Source of the DNA: Lachnoclostridium sp. UBA7215
Lineage (GTDB): Bacteria > Bacillota > Clostridia > Lachnospirales > Lachnospiraceae
NCBI GenBank assembly: GCA_002490465.1
Contig: DKUB01000082.1
Coordinates: 1-22,901 of the forward strand
Direction: 5' to 3'
DNA: 22,901 nt
Below the pieces are notes generated by a model. It did not search any database, had not been told where the DNA came from, and saw only the letters and a program-made list of their open reading frames with translations. Both the position numbers and the translations under genes were made by a program. Below are positions 15,978 through 22,465 of this stretch, piece after piece. The number at the start of each line of letters is the position of its first letter. Within the stretch, counting starts at the first letter, position 1.

Positions 15978-16448
15978 ATGGCTAAGGTGCAGGAAAAGCT
16001 TGTTGCCAATAATAAAAAGGCATGGCACGATTATTTTATAGAGGAAAAATATGAGGCAGGTATTGCGCTTGCGGGAACAGAAGTAAAATCGGTAAGGCAG
16101 GGGCACTGCAGTATAAAAGAGGCATTTATACGGATAGATAAAAATGGGGAAGTACAGTTGTATGGGATGCATATAAATCCGTATGAAAAAGGAAATATAT
16201 TTAATAAAGATCCTCTGCGAGTGAGGAAACTTCTGCTTCATCGGCATGAGATACGCAGGCTGACACAGAAAATGGATCAGAAGGGATACACCCTCGTCCC
16301 CTTGCGTGTATATTTTAAAGGCAGTCTTATTAAAGTAGAAATTGCACTGGCAAAAGGGAAAAAATTATACGATAAGCGTCAGGATATTGCCAGGAAGGAC
16401 CAGCGCCGTGCGGCTGAGAGGGACTTTAAAGTAAAGAATCTGTATTGA
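15978..16448 (+). CDS. smpB: SsrA-binding protein SmpB
   Basis: This 156-residue partner of tmRNA binds its tRNA-like domain and lets it enter stalled ribosomes. Family motifs are NKKAWHDYFIEEKYEAGIALAGTEVKSVR, INPYEKGN, LLLHRHEIRRL, and GYTLVPLRVYFKG. The basic C-terminal tail KKLYDKRQDIARKDQRRAAERDFK occupies the decoding centre and mRNA channel. GGAGGG (15964-15969) lies 8 bases before the ATG; a TTG just before it is not needed. It closely follows rnr. The ssrA gene it serves is at 22466, on the far side of a block of accessory genes. Confidence 0.97.
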   Translation: MAKVQEKLVANNKKAWHDYFIEEKYEAGIALAGTEVKSVRQGHCSIKEAFIRIDKNGEVQLYGMHINPYEKGNIFNKDPLRVRKLLLHRHEIRRLTQKMDQKGYTLVPLRVYFKGSLIKVEIALAKGKKLYDKRQDIARKDQRRAAERDFKVKNLY

Positions 16449-16474
16449 CGGCGTGCAGAGGGAGAACAGATTTT

Positions 16475-17329
16475 ATGGAATTATTTAAAATCTACCATCC
16501 GATAACAGCAGTCCCGTTTAAATGTACGGAAGAATATATGGAGATTGAGCCATGCGATGCCCTAAAACCCTATGTCCGGTGTTTCTGGGGTTCAAGAAAA
16601 GCTGTCAAGCAGGATGGAAGCGGTGCTGGTACAATAGATATCGTAATACCGGATACCTGTATGGATATTATTTTTAAAGTAGATTTTATAAATAATAAGA
16701 TTGAAAGCTGTTTTTGCGGAATCGATGACCGATCCTTTGCTACATATAATGACCGTAAAAAAAGCATAACTTTTTTTACATTTGCCATTCGATTCTATCC
16801 GTGGGGTGTTCCCATGTTTGCGGAAGAGTCCATGAGAAATACGAAAAATGCTTTTTTTGATGCGGGCTATCATTTTTCCAAAATAAAAGAAGAAATTGAA
16901 AAGCGTTTATTTGACGTTACAGATATTTATCAGCTTATTGTGGTGGTAGAGAAAATACTGTTAAATCATTTTAAGGACAGGCACATCAACCACGTTGTAT
17001 TTCAGGCGGTATCAAAGATACTTGAAAGCAGGGGAAATTTGCGGATAACGAATTTAGGACAGGATGTTTTTGCCAGCAGCCGTCAGCTTGAGCGGTTATT
17101 TTTGGAATATGTTGGTGTCTCTCCTAAGAGCCTGGCGTCAATGGTGAGATATCAGTATTTATGGAATGAGTTTATTTATCATCCCAATTTTAATATTTTG
17201 GACGCGGTATGCCGTTATGGATATTCGGACCAGGCGCATTTGTGTCATGATTTTAAGAAATATCACACAATGAGCATGTCAGAGGCAAGAGAGTATGCTG
17301 TGCAGCATTTGGATCCAAAAAATAATTGA
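16475..17329 (+). CDS. AraC-family transcriptional regulator with DUF6597-like N-terminal domain
   Basis: This 284-residue protein is a two-part regulator. The N-terminal region (about 22-130) has EPCDALKPYVRCFWGS, then IPDTCMDIIF and FAIRFYPWGVPMF, the pattern of the DUF6597/AraC N-terminal sensor domain. The C-terminal part (about 175-275) is an AraC HTH with NLGQDVFASSRQLERLFLEYVGVSPK and ILDAVCRYGYSDQAHLCHDFKKY. The ligand and targets are unknown. ATG 16475 is chosen because GAGGGAG lies 10 bases upstream; the frame is open to 16445, overlapping smpB. It begins 26 bases after smpB but is unrelated in function, and marks the start of the accessory region. Confidence 0.85.
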   Translation: MELFKIYHPITAVPFKCTEEYMEIEPCDALKPYVRCFWGSRKAVKQDGSGAGTIDIVIPDTCMDIIFKVDFINNKIESCFCGIDDRSFATYNDRKKSITFFTFAIRFYPWGVPMFAEESMRNTKNAFFDAGYHFSKIKEEIEKRLFDVTDIYQLIVVVEKILLNHFKDRHINHVVFQAVSKILESRGNLRITNLGQDVFASSRQLERLFLEYVGVSPKSLASMVRYQYLWNEFIYHPNFNILDAVCRYGYSDQAHLCHDFKKYHTMSMSEAREYAVQHLDPKNN

Positions 17330-17354
17330 TATTGCAGATAAAGATGGATATAAT
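17326..17354 (+). promoter_or_regulatory. Promoter of the AbrB-PIN toxin-antitoxin pair
   Basis: TTGATA (17326-17331) and TATAAT (17349-17354) are separated by exactly 17 bp, close to consensus. The -35 overlaps the stop codon region of the AraC gene. The antitoxin ATG is at 17398. Confidence 0.75.
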
Positions 17355-17355
17355 T

Positions 17356-17373
17356 AAAGTAAGGAAAGTAAGG
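17356..17373 (+). promoter_or_regulatory. Tandem 9-bp repeat next to the TA promoter start (candidate operator)
   Basis: AAAGTAAGG occurs twice in a row (17356-17364, 17365-17373), covering the predicted transcription start. AbrB-type antitoxins usually bind their own promoter, so this is a candidate binding site; this is an inference from position. Confidence 0.45.
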
Positions 17374-17397
17374 AATGCGAGGAAAGGAGGTTATTGT

Positions 17398-17655
17398 ATG
17401 GAACTTGCAAAGGTTACATCAAAAGGACAGATTACAATACCAATAGAGATTAGAAAGAAGCTGGGCATCAAAGAGGGAAGTAAGGTACTATTTTTAGAAG
17501 AGGCAGGACGGATATATTTATCAAATTCTTCCATGGAAGCACTGAGAGAGGCTCAGGCAGCATTTGCAGGTGAGGCAGAGAGAGCTGGTTTGGAAACAGA
17601 AGAAGATGTTGTAGCGCTGGTTAAGGGCTTAAGAAAGGATAGAGCGGTGAAATAA
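17398..17655 (+). CDS. AbrB/SpoVT-MazE-fold antitoxin
   Basis: This 85-residue protein begins with a clear swapped-hairpin AbrB/MazE DNA-binding motif, MELAKVTSKGQITIPIEIRKKLGI, then EGSKVLFLEEAGRIYL. A helical C-terminus (about 45-85, rich in A, E and L) would wrap and neutralise the partner toxin. AAAGGAGG (17383-17390) lies 7 bases before the ATG. The PIN-domain gene starts at the base after its stop, the usual antitoxin-first order of a type II toxin-antitoxin operon. A near-consensus promoter and a 9-bp direct repeat lie upstream. It could also act as a plain regulator, but the pairing makes antitoxin much more likely. Confidence 0.88.
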   Translation: MELAKVTSKGQITIPIEIRKKLGIKEGSKVLFLEEAGRIYLSNSSMEALREAQAAFAGEAERAGLETEEDVVALVKGLRKDRAVK

Positions 17656-18054
17656 TTGCGGATAATGGTTGATACAAATGTACTGATTTCATTATTGGTA
17701 TTTTCCAGCAAGAAAATGAACCAGATGATGGAGTGTATTTTTATGGAACATCAGCTAGTTCTTTCTTCTTATATTGTAGAAGAGTTGAAGAATGTTATTA
17801 AAAGAAAATTTCCTGGCAAGGCTGGAGTAGTAGATACACTGCTGGCTAAGATGAATTATGAATATGTATATACACCAGACATATTGGATGAAACATTATT
17901 TGAAATCAGGGATGTGAATGATTATCCAGTTCTTTATACAGCAATACTGGAAGATGTGGATATTCTTGTGACAGGAGATAGTGATTTTATCGATGTAGAT
18001 GTTGAAAGACCGGAAATTCTAACACCTGCGGAATTTGTGGAGAGGTATTGTTGA
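17656..18054 (+). CDS. PIN-domain toxin, VapC-like putative ribonuclease
   Basis: This 132-residue PIN-fold protein is probably an Mg-dependent RNase toxin. It starts MRIMVDTNVLISLLVFSS, with the first catalytic Asp in VDTN. A conserved Glu lies in IVEELKNVIKRKF, and later acidic residues are in RDVNDYPVLYTAILEDVDILVTGDSDF. It resembles the COG1569-type PIN proteins. The TTG at 17656 is preferred: it follows the antitoxin stop directly, GGTGA lies 5 bases upstream, and it gives the family-typical N-terminus. ATG 17665 would drop three residues. The catalytic residues look intact. Targets cannot be told from sequence. Confidence 0.85.
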   Translation: MRIMVDTNVLISLLVFSSKKMNQMMECIFMEHQLVLSSYIVEELKNVIKRKFPGKAGVVDTLLAKMNYEYVYTPDILDETLFEIRDVNDYPVLYTAILEDVDILVTGDSDFIDVDVERPEILTPAEFVERYC

Positions 18055-18120
18055 ATAAGATAATAAAAACTGTTGTTCCATGCGGAATGTCGCAAATATA
18101 CAAGATAAATAATCCGAGTT

Positions 18121-18168
18121 GGTGTATGATATTGAGGGCAAAGGGGATTTTGTCCCCAACATATACCA
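18121..18168 (+). other. Imperfect hairpin between the TA pair and the DUF3795-like gene
   Basis: GGGGA (18143-18147) pairs with TCCCC (18153-18157) around TTTTG, and GGTGTATGAT upstream is partly complementary to the ATATACC region downstream. There is no T run. A weak promoter candidate (TTGTTC 18073-18078, TATACA 18097-18102, 18-bp spacer) precedes it, which would place the hairpin in the leader of the next gene. Confidence 0.35.
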
Positions 18169-18191
18169 TTAAGCATTAGGAGGAATGATTT

Positions 18192-18479
18192 ATGAGTTTA
18201 TCAAAATTAAGCGTCTGCGGCACGGACTGCAGTACATGTTATTGTTATGGAGAGATGTGCAAGGGCTGTAATGAATGCGAGGGAAAAGTATTTCATGTTC
18301 CGGAAGGGGAGGAATGCAGCATTTACAAGTGTGTAATTCATGATAAAAAGCTGAAAGACTGTGGTAAATGCAAAGAATTGCCATGCAGTATTTGGAAAGC
18401 CACAAGAGATCCTAAATTTTCGGATGAGGAGTTTGAGAAAAATATATCCGGTAGGGTGAAGGCGCTGAGAGGGGAGTAA
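18192..18479 (+). CDS. Cysteine-rich DUF3795-like protein
   Basis: This 95-residue protein has twelve cysteines, arranged CGTDCSTCYCYGEMCKGCNEC near the N-terminus (residues 9-29), then C42, C47, and CGKCKELPC (57-65). This matches DUF3795, a family of small, probably metal-binding proteins of unknown function found widely in anaerobes. No membrane segment or signal peptide is visible. AGGAGGA (18178-18184) gives a clear start. Its stop overlaps the ATG of the next gene by one base (TAATG), so it is translationally coupled to the GNAT acetyltransferase. A zinc or iron-sulfur site is plausible but not shown. Confidence 0.8.
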   Translation: MSLSKLSVCGTDCSTCYCYGEMCKGCNECEGKVFHVPEGEECSIYKCVIHDKKLKDCGKCKELPCSIWKATRDPKFSDEEFEKNISGRVKALRGE

Positions 18480-19060
18480 TGATATTGATTACTTATAAAG
18501 AAGTAGATAAATCTTATTTTGAGCTATATGACACTGTTTCCATGAATGTAGATGTGCAATCGGAATATAAAGTCGAAAGAATCAATAGTGGACTAGGTGG
18601 ATTTACTTTTAAAGAAATTCAGGTTAGTCCATATGTAAAAGACTTGAGTAAGTATGAACGTGCGGTAAATTATGAAAAAGAATTTGATATTACCAATTGG
18701 AGATTTTATATGGCATTTGATGGCGAAATCCCAGTTGGAGCAATGACAATTGCCGGTAAAACGGAAGGATTACATATGCTTTCAGGCAGAGCGGATGCCT
18801 GTGTCTTATGGGATATCCGCGTTGCAGATGCGTATAAACATAACGGAATCGGACAAGGATTACTAAAGATGGGGATAGCGGGTGCGAAAAGCGATGGGTA
18901 TTGTCAAATGATTATTGAATGTCAGAATAATAATGTTCCGGCTTGCAGATTTTATCAGAAACAAGGTGCGTTGCTATCAAAAATAGATATGTATGCGTAT
19001 TATTCAGAACCGGAAGTGAGAGACGAAGTTCAGTTTGTGTGGTATTTAAATATTGAGTGA
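18479..19060 (+). CDS. GNAT acetyltransferase, streptothricin acetyltransferase-like
   Basis: This 193-residue GNAT-fold enzyme should use acetyl-CoA. Motif A is seen as VLWDIRVADAYKHNGIGQGLLKMGI, where HNGIGQG stands for the Q/RxxGxG/A pyrophosphate loop. Motif B is ECQNNNVPACRFYQKQGA. The C-terminal IDMYAY and QFVWYL segments resemble Sat-type streptothricin acetyltransferases (compare the VFWYL ending of Sat4). The N-terminal 90 residues are less familiar. Whether it confers resistance or acts on another amine is not visible. Its ATG overlaps the DUF3795-like stop, so the two form an operon. The DNA is more AT-rich than the dcw genes, consistent with an accessory origin. Confidence 0.75.
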   Translation: MILITYKEVDKSYFELYDTVSMNVDVQSEYKVERINSGLGGFTFKEIQVSPYVKDLSKYERAVNYEKEFDITNWRFYMAFDGEIPVGAMTIAGKTEGLHMLSGRADACVLWDIRVADAYKHNGIGQGLLKMGIAGAKSDGYCQMIIECQNNNVPACRFYQKQGALLSKIDMYAYYSEPEVRDEVQFVWYLNIE

Positions 19061-19074
19061 GAAAAGGGGAAAAG

Positions 19075-19167
19075 ATGGAAGCATTTTTGGGAATCAGTCA
19101 AATACCCCGCGCGCAGTCGCCAAATGCAAGCATGCTTGCGTTTGGCTCGTTGCGTACGCGAGAATAA
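19075..19167 (+). other. Short ORF of 30 codons running into palindromic element B
   Basis: An ATG at 19075, preceded by AAAAGGGGA, starts MEAFLGISQIP and then reads through repeat element B to a TAA at 19165-19167. The first ten codons may be the start of a gene cut off when the repeat arrived, or this may be chance. I would not treat it as a functional protein. Confidence 0.25.
19104..19166. repeat. GC-rich palindromic element, copy B
   Basis: The order ACCCCGCGCGCAGTCG, an inner 28-bp palindrome (19119-19146, GCCAAATGCAAGCA against TGCTTGCGTTTGGC, one mismatch), then CTCGTTGCGTACGCGAGAATAA, matches copy A at 6135-6212 in its flanks (ACCCCGCG...CGC.xTCG and CGCG.GAATAA). The inner palindrome differs, so stem pairing rather than its sequence seems to be kept. 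Confidence 0.75.
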
Positions 19168-19328
19168 AACGCTCTATCCCCAGAATTCAACCTACGGTAG
19201 AAACAGCCTGGTAAATTCTCTAATACGGTTATTGCCGGGGTACTCGTTTATACGTTATCATGAAGTCAGATATCCGCAGGGGAGTGGTTGTTTGGCTTCC
19301 TGTTGGCGGAAAAAACGGAGGTATCTCT

Positions 19329-20579
19329 ATGCTTAACAGTATGAAAGTGGGAAATTTTATAATGGATAAACGCAAATCCCTTGGCTTTACCCAGCAGCAG
19401 CTTGCCGACAAGTTAAATGTTTCTTTTCAGGCAGTATCAAAATGGGAAAATGGAACTGCTTATCCGAATATCGAGATCTTAATGGATTTAGCAACTATAT
19501 TGGATGTTTCAGTGGATGAAATACTGGCCGGAAGTGAAAGAAATGCCGGGGATTTTTCGTACAGTAAAGCGGGAGTGGATATTGCCTATACCGATACGAT
19601 AAAGAAGGAAATGTCCAGGCACCTGGAAACTGGAGATGCGCGTGTTTTAAACAGTATGGGAGCATTTGCATCCTTGTATGATATTCATTTTCCTGCTCTG
19701 AAAAATCCTGTTTTAGTATTAAAATCAGAAGAGCCGGGTTCTAAGCAGAAGCTTGCCATGGAATACGGTTATACAGAATCTATCTGCCATGATATGATTA
19801 ATCATCTGGTAAATGATATTATTGTTATGGGGGCAAAACCTCTGGCGGTATTAGACACCATTGTATGTGGAAATGCCGAAAAGGATACGATTAAAACACT
19901 GGTAAAAGGAGTATCGGAAGCCTGCAAGATAAATGAATGTTCTCTGGTAGGAGGCGAAACATCCATTCAGCCGTCGGTAGTAGATTCAGGGGTTTATGTC
20001 CTGACGTCAAGTATTGCTGGTATTGTTGAGAAATCCAAGGTCATTGATGGTTCTGCGATGGAAGAGGGGGATGTTGTTCTGGCAATTGCCTCAAACGGTT
20101 TACACACAAATGGATATTCGCTGGTTCGCCTGCTGATGGATAAAATGCCGCAAATTAAATTAGATAGAATTGATGGAATAACATTTATTGAGCAGATCAT
20201 GAAGCCACATACTCCATATTATAAATCCGTTAAGGATTTGTTTGACAGAAGCGTGATACATGGAATGGCCCATATTACAGGAGGCGGCATACAGGGCAAT
20301 CTGTGCAGGGTGATTCCGGATGGATTAAGTGCCTGTATTGATTTGTCCAAAATCAATATACTGAATATATTTAAGTATATTCGTCATAGTGGCAGTATTA
20401 GTGATGAAGAAATGCTGCGGACGTTTAACTGCGGGGTGGGTCTTTGTCTGGTTGTATCAGAGAGGGATAAGGCTTTAGTCATGAAACATATCAATCAGTT
20501 TTATCCGTGTTATGAAATCGGGCAGATAAAAAAGGGAGAAAATAAAGTAGTGTTTGAAAACAGAATGAATTGGTTGTGA
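19329..20579 (+). CDS. XRE helix-turn-helix fused to a PurM/AIR synthase-like domain
   Basis: This 416-residue protein joins two domains. Residues 6-62 form a Cro/XRE-type HTH (GFTQQQLADKLNVSFQAVSKWENG, then a DEIL ending). Residues about 78-412 align along their whole length with PurM, phosphoribosylformylglycinamidine cyclo-ligase: YSKAGVDIAY, VNDIIVMGAKPL, CSLVGGET, VVEKSKVIDGS, LHTNGYSLVR, GMAHITGGG, RTFNCGVGL. However, the usual GTDGVGTKL segment reads KSEEPGSKQ (132-140), and GGETAEMPG reads GGETSIQPS. The domain may therefore be a degraded or repurposed ATP/metabolite sensor rather than a purine enzyme. No other pur gene is near. GGAGG (19317-19321) is 7 bases before ATG 19329; the frame is open to 19260. 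A GNAT gene follows after 18 bases, probably in the same operon. Confidence 0.85.
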   Translation: MLNSMKVGNFIMDKRKSLGFTQQQLADKLNVSFQAVSKWENGTAYPNIEILMDLATILDVSVDEILAGSERNAGDFSYSKAGVDIAYTDTIKKEMSRHLETGDARVLNSMGAFASLYDIHFPALKNPVLVLKSEEPGSKQKLAMEYGYTESICHDMINHLVNDIIVMGAKPLAVLDTIVCGNAEKDTIKTLVKGVSEACKINECSLVGGETSIQPSVVDSGVYVLTSSIAGIVEKSKVIDGSAMEEGDVVLAIASNGLHTNGYSLVRLLMDKMPQIKLDRIDGITFIEQIMKPHTPYYKSVKDLFDRSVIHGMAHITGGGIQGNLCRVIPDGLSACIDLSKINILNIFKYIRHSGSISDEEMLRTFNCGVGLCLVVSERDKALVMKHINQFYPCYEIGQIKKGENKVVFENRMNWL

Positions 20580-20597
20580 AAATAGAAGGTGTGAGTG

Positions 20598-21137
20598 ATG
20601 AAATTTGTATTTCCAGGTATGGATTATAAAGAAAAAGCGATAAAGTATATCAATGAGTTTTATGAGCACAATTCTGAGATTAACGGAAGTGGTTCGTTGG
20701 ATGATTATTTAATAAAATCGACTTATGAAGAATGGCTTAAAAAAGTTTTTGCAGATATTGATATCGCTAATATTTTACCACCGAGAGTTCCGGCGTTGAC
20801 ATATTTTTATGTTCGCGAGGAAGATAATAAAATTGTTGGAATGGTAAATATACGATTAGCTCTAAATGATTTTTTAAGAAAAGAATGTGGGCATATAGGA
20901 TATTGTGTAAGGCCTACGGAGCGAAAAAAGCATTATGCAACGAATATGCTCAAGGCGGCATTAAAAGTGTGCCGTACAATTGGAATTCATGAGGTGATTG
21001 TATCATGTGACAAATCTAATATTGCATCAGCTCATGTCATTAAGAATTGCGGGGGAGAACTTGAATCAGAATTTTATAGTGAGACTTTTAGAGAAATAAT
21101 ACAAAAATATAATATTAAAATAGAGGGGGATTTATAA
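20598..21137 (+). CDS. GNAT-family N-acetyltransferase (COG3981-like)
   Basis: This 179-residue protein has a GNAT layout. YFYVREEDNKIVGMVNIRL gives beta strands, HIGYCVRPTERKKHYATNMLKAAL is motif A, and VIVSCDKSNIASAHVIKNCGGELE is motif B. In motif A the loop reads RKKHYA, with His where the Q/RxxGxG/A pattern usually has Gly. This may weaken acetyl-CoA binding or just be a family variant. The substrate is unknown. Start: ATG 20598 with GAAGGTG about 6 bases upstream is preferred to the GTG at 20595. It follows the XRE-PurM gene by 18 bases and is probably co-transcribed. The gene is AT-rich. Confidence 0.8.
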   Translation: MKFVFPGMDYKEKAIKYINEFYEHNSEINGSGSLDDYLIKSTYEEWLKKVFADIDIANILPPRVPALTYFYVREEDNKIVGMVNIRLALNDFLRKECGHIGYCVRPTERKKHYATNMLKAALKVCRTIGIHEVIVSCDKSNIASAHVIKNCGGELESEFYSETFREIIQKYNIKIEGDL

Positions 21138-21187
21138 ATGGATGCAGTTTTGCTAAAGGAAGTTGAGAGAATGAAAGGAGACCTTAA

Positions 21188-21490
21188 TTGACACGAATTA
21201 TAAAGTCTATGCAAGAGAAATATTTATTACCATCTCTGGAATTGGTAGAGGATGTATTTGCAAAATGGGATAGTCCGGAAGAAGGTAAGATGGTTCGTCA
21301 GTTGGTAGAAGAGATACGGGCCAGGAAATATTATGTTCCAGAACTTGATTTGGTTATGGTAAATGAAAAGGATGATGTAATTGGATATGCTATGTTCTCA
21401 AGGTTTCATTTGGAGGGGAAATACGAAAATGATCGATTGAATAGCGTAAGACAAATCAGTGCAAACACGGACAGGACTTTCGAAGTATGA
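21188..21490 (+). pseudogene. Truncated GNAT acetyltransferase (N-terminal part only)
   Basis: The 100-residue product begins MTRIIKSMQEKYLLPSLELVEDVF and continues to VMVNEKDDVIGYAMFSRFHLEGKYEND, which looks like the first half of a GNAT protein. The acetyl-CoA-binding motif A and all later strands are missing. After about residue 82 the reading frame runs into what looks like the upstream region of the next gene and stops. A deletion fusing the gene to the AraC promoter region would explain this. The TTG at 21188 has AAAGGAG at 7 bases. A separate 17-codon ORF starting at 21138 overlaps the TTG by ending at 21191 in another frame. Confidence 0.65.
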
Positions 21491-21495
21491 TACGC

Positions 21496-21501
21496 TATAA
21501 T
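21496..21501 (+). promoter_or_regulatory. -10 box of the second AraC gene
   Basis: A consensus TATAAT lies 27 bases before the GTG start and just after the truncated GNAT stop. No good -35 is visible at 16-18 bp (AGGACT or GGACTT), so activator-dependent or weak transcription is possible. Confidence 0.45.
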
Positions 21502-21528
21502 GAGTGCATACAAGGAGGACAGAACAAA

Positions 21529-22413
21529 GTGTCGGTACAACTCATACAGCAGGCAATCTGTTATATGGAAGAGCATATTTGTGAAAACATAAATTATGCT
21601 GAGGTTGCAAAAAATGTGCATATGTCAAGCTATAATTTTCATCGTACATTCAGTTTTATTGTAGGAATGACTGCGAATGAATACATTAGGAAACGACGTC
21701 TTACACTGGCGGCCGGGGAGCTGCAGACAACGGATATATCGGTGATGGATGTGGCTTATAAGTATGGTTATGAATCGCCGGAAAGCTTTTCGAAAGCCTT
21801 TTCACGGTTTCATGGCTCAACTCCCAGACAGGCAAAACAAAAGGGCACAAAACTTCATTTGTTCAATCCGCTTGTAATAAAAATCATATTGGAAGGCGGT
21901 AGTATTATGGATTACAGAATTGAACACAAAGAGAGTCAGCAGTTTGTTGCACTGGTAAAACCTTTTTCAAATGAAATCATCAATGATGACAGCGATCACA
22001 GCATTCCTGACTTTTGGACAGAATGTTATGAAAAGAATCTTATTGAACCGATGAAAATGCTTCGTGAGGAAGGGAAAAGAGATTTGTACGGTTTGTGCAG
22101 CCCGGTGAAAGACAGCGAAACCCATTTTAATTATGGAATCGGCATTATAGTAGATGAGGACACGGATACTACAAAATTAGATAGTCTTATCCAAAAAGGC
22201 TATGCTATGTGGAAAACAGAACCCGCAGATTATGCCGTGTTTAAATGCCTTGGTTCTGATGGTGACTGTCTGGCTGAAACGTGGAGTAAGTTTTTTAAAG
22301 AATTTGTTCCGCAGACAGGTTATACACAAACGGACGATACCGACTATGAAATATATTTTGAAAATGGTGAAGCGGGCGTGTTCTGTGAGCTATGGGTTCC
22401 CGTTAGTTATTAA
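21529..22413 (+). CDS. AraC-family regulator with C-terminal GyrI-like effector-binding domain
   Basis: This 294-residue regulator is organised in the order HTH then sensor. Residues about 5-105 form the AraC double HTH: NYAEVAKNVHMSSYNFHRTFSFIVGMTANEYIRKRRL and DISVMDVAYKYGYESPESFSKAFSRFHGSTP. The remaining part (about 130-294), starting MDYRIEHKESQQFVALVKPF and ending YEIYFENGEAGVFCELWVPV, resembles GyrI-like/effector-binding (SBD_BAC type) domains that bind hydrophobic compounds, as in Rob-like proteins. The GTG at 21529 is chosen for AGGAGG (21513-21518) 10 bases upstream; the frame is open to an ATG at 21487, upstream of the -10 box. Its targets could include nearby genes. The tmRNA promoter begins 5 bases after the stop. 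Confidence 0.85.
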   Translation: MSVQLIQQAICYMEEHICENINYAEVAKNVHMSSYNFHRTFSFIVGMTANEYIRKRRLTLAAGELQTTDISVMDVAYKYGYESPESFSKAFSRFHGSTPRQAKQKGTKLHLFNPLVIKIILEGGSIMDYRIEHKESQQFVALVKPFSNEIINDDSDHSIPDFWTECYEKNLIEPMKMLREEGKRDLYGLCSPVKDSETHFNYGIGIIVDEDTDTTKLDSLIQKGYAMWKTEPADYAVFKCLGSDGDCLAETWSKFFKEFVPQTGYTQTDDTDYEIYFENGEAGVFCELWVPVSY

Positions 22414-22417
22414 GTTC

Positions 22418-22446
22418 TTGACACAGAAGCCGATATTTGTTATTAT
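22418..22446 (+). promoter_or_regulatory. Strong promoter of ssrA
   Basis: A consensus TTGACA (22418-22423), a 17-bp spacer and TATTAT (22441-22446) place the start near 22453, about 13 bases before the mature tmRNA 5' end, leaving a short leader for RNase P to remove. Confidence 0.88.
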
Positions 22447-22465
22447 AGAAAAAATTAAACAGTAC

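Noticed and set aside
19124..19336. 70-codon + strand ORF before the XRE-PurM gene
   Set aside because: It begins inside palindromic element B, has no recognisable domain and overlaps the XRE-PurM start region.
19329..20579. Ordinary purine biosynthesis PurM
   Set aside because: The XRE domain at the N-terminus, the altered DGVGTK loop and the absence of other pur genes make a standard housekeeping PurM unlikely, although activity is not excluded.
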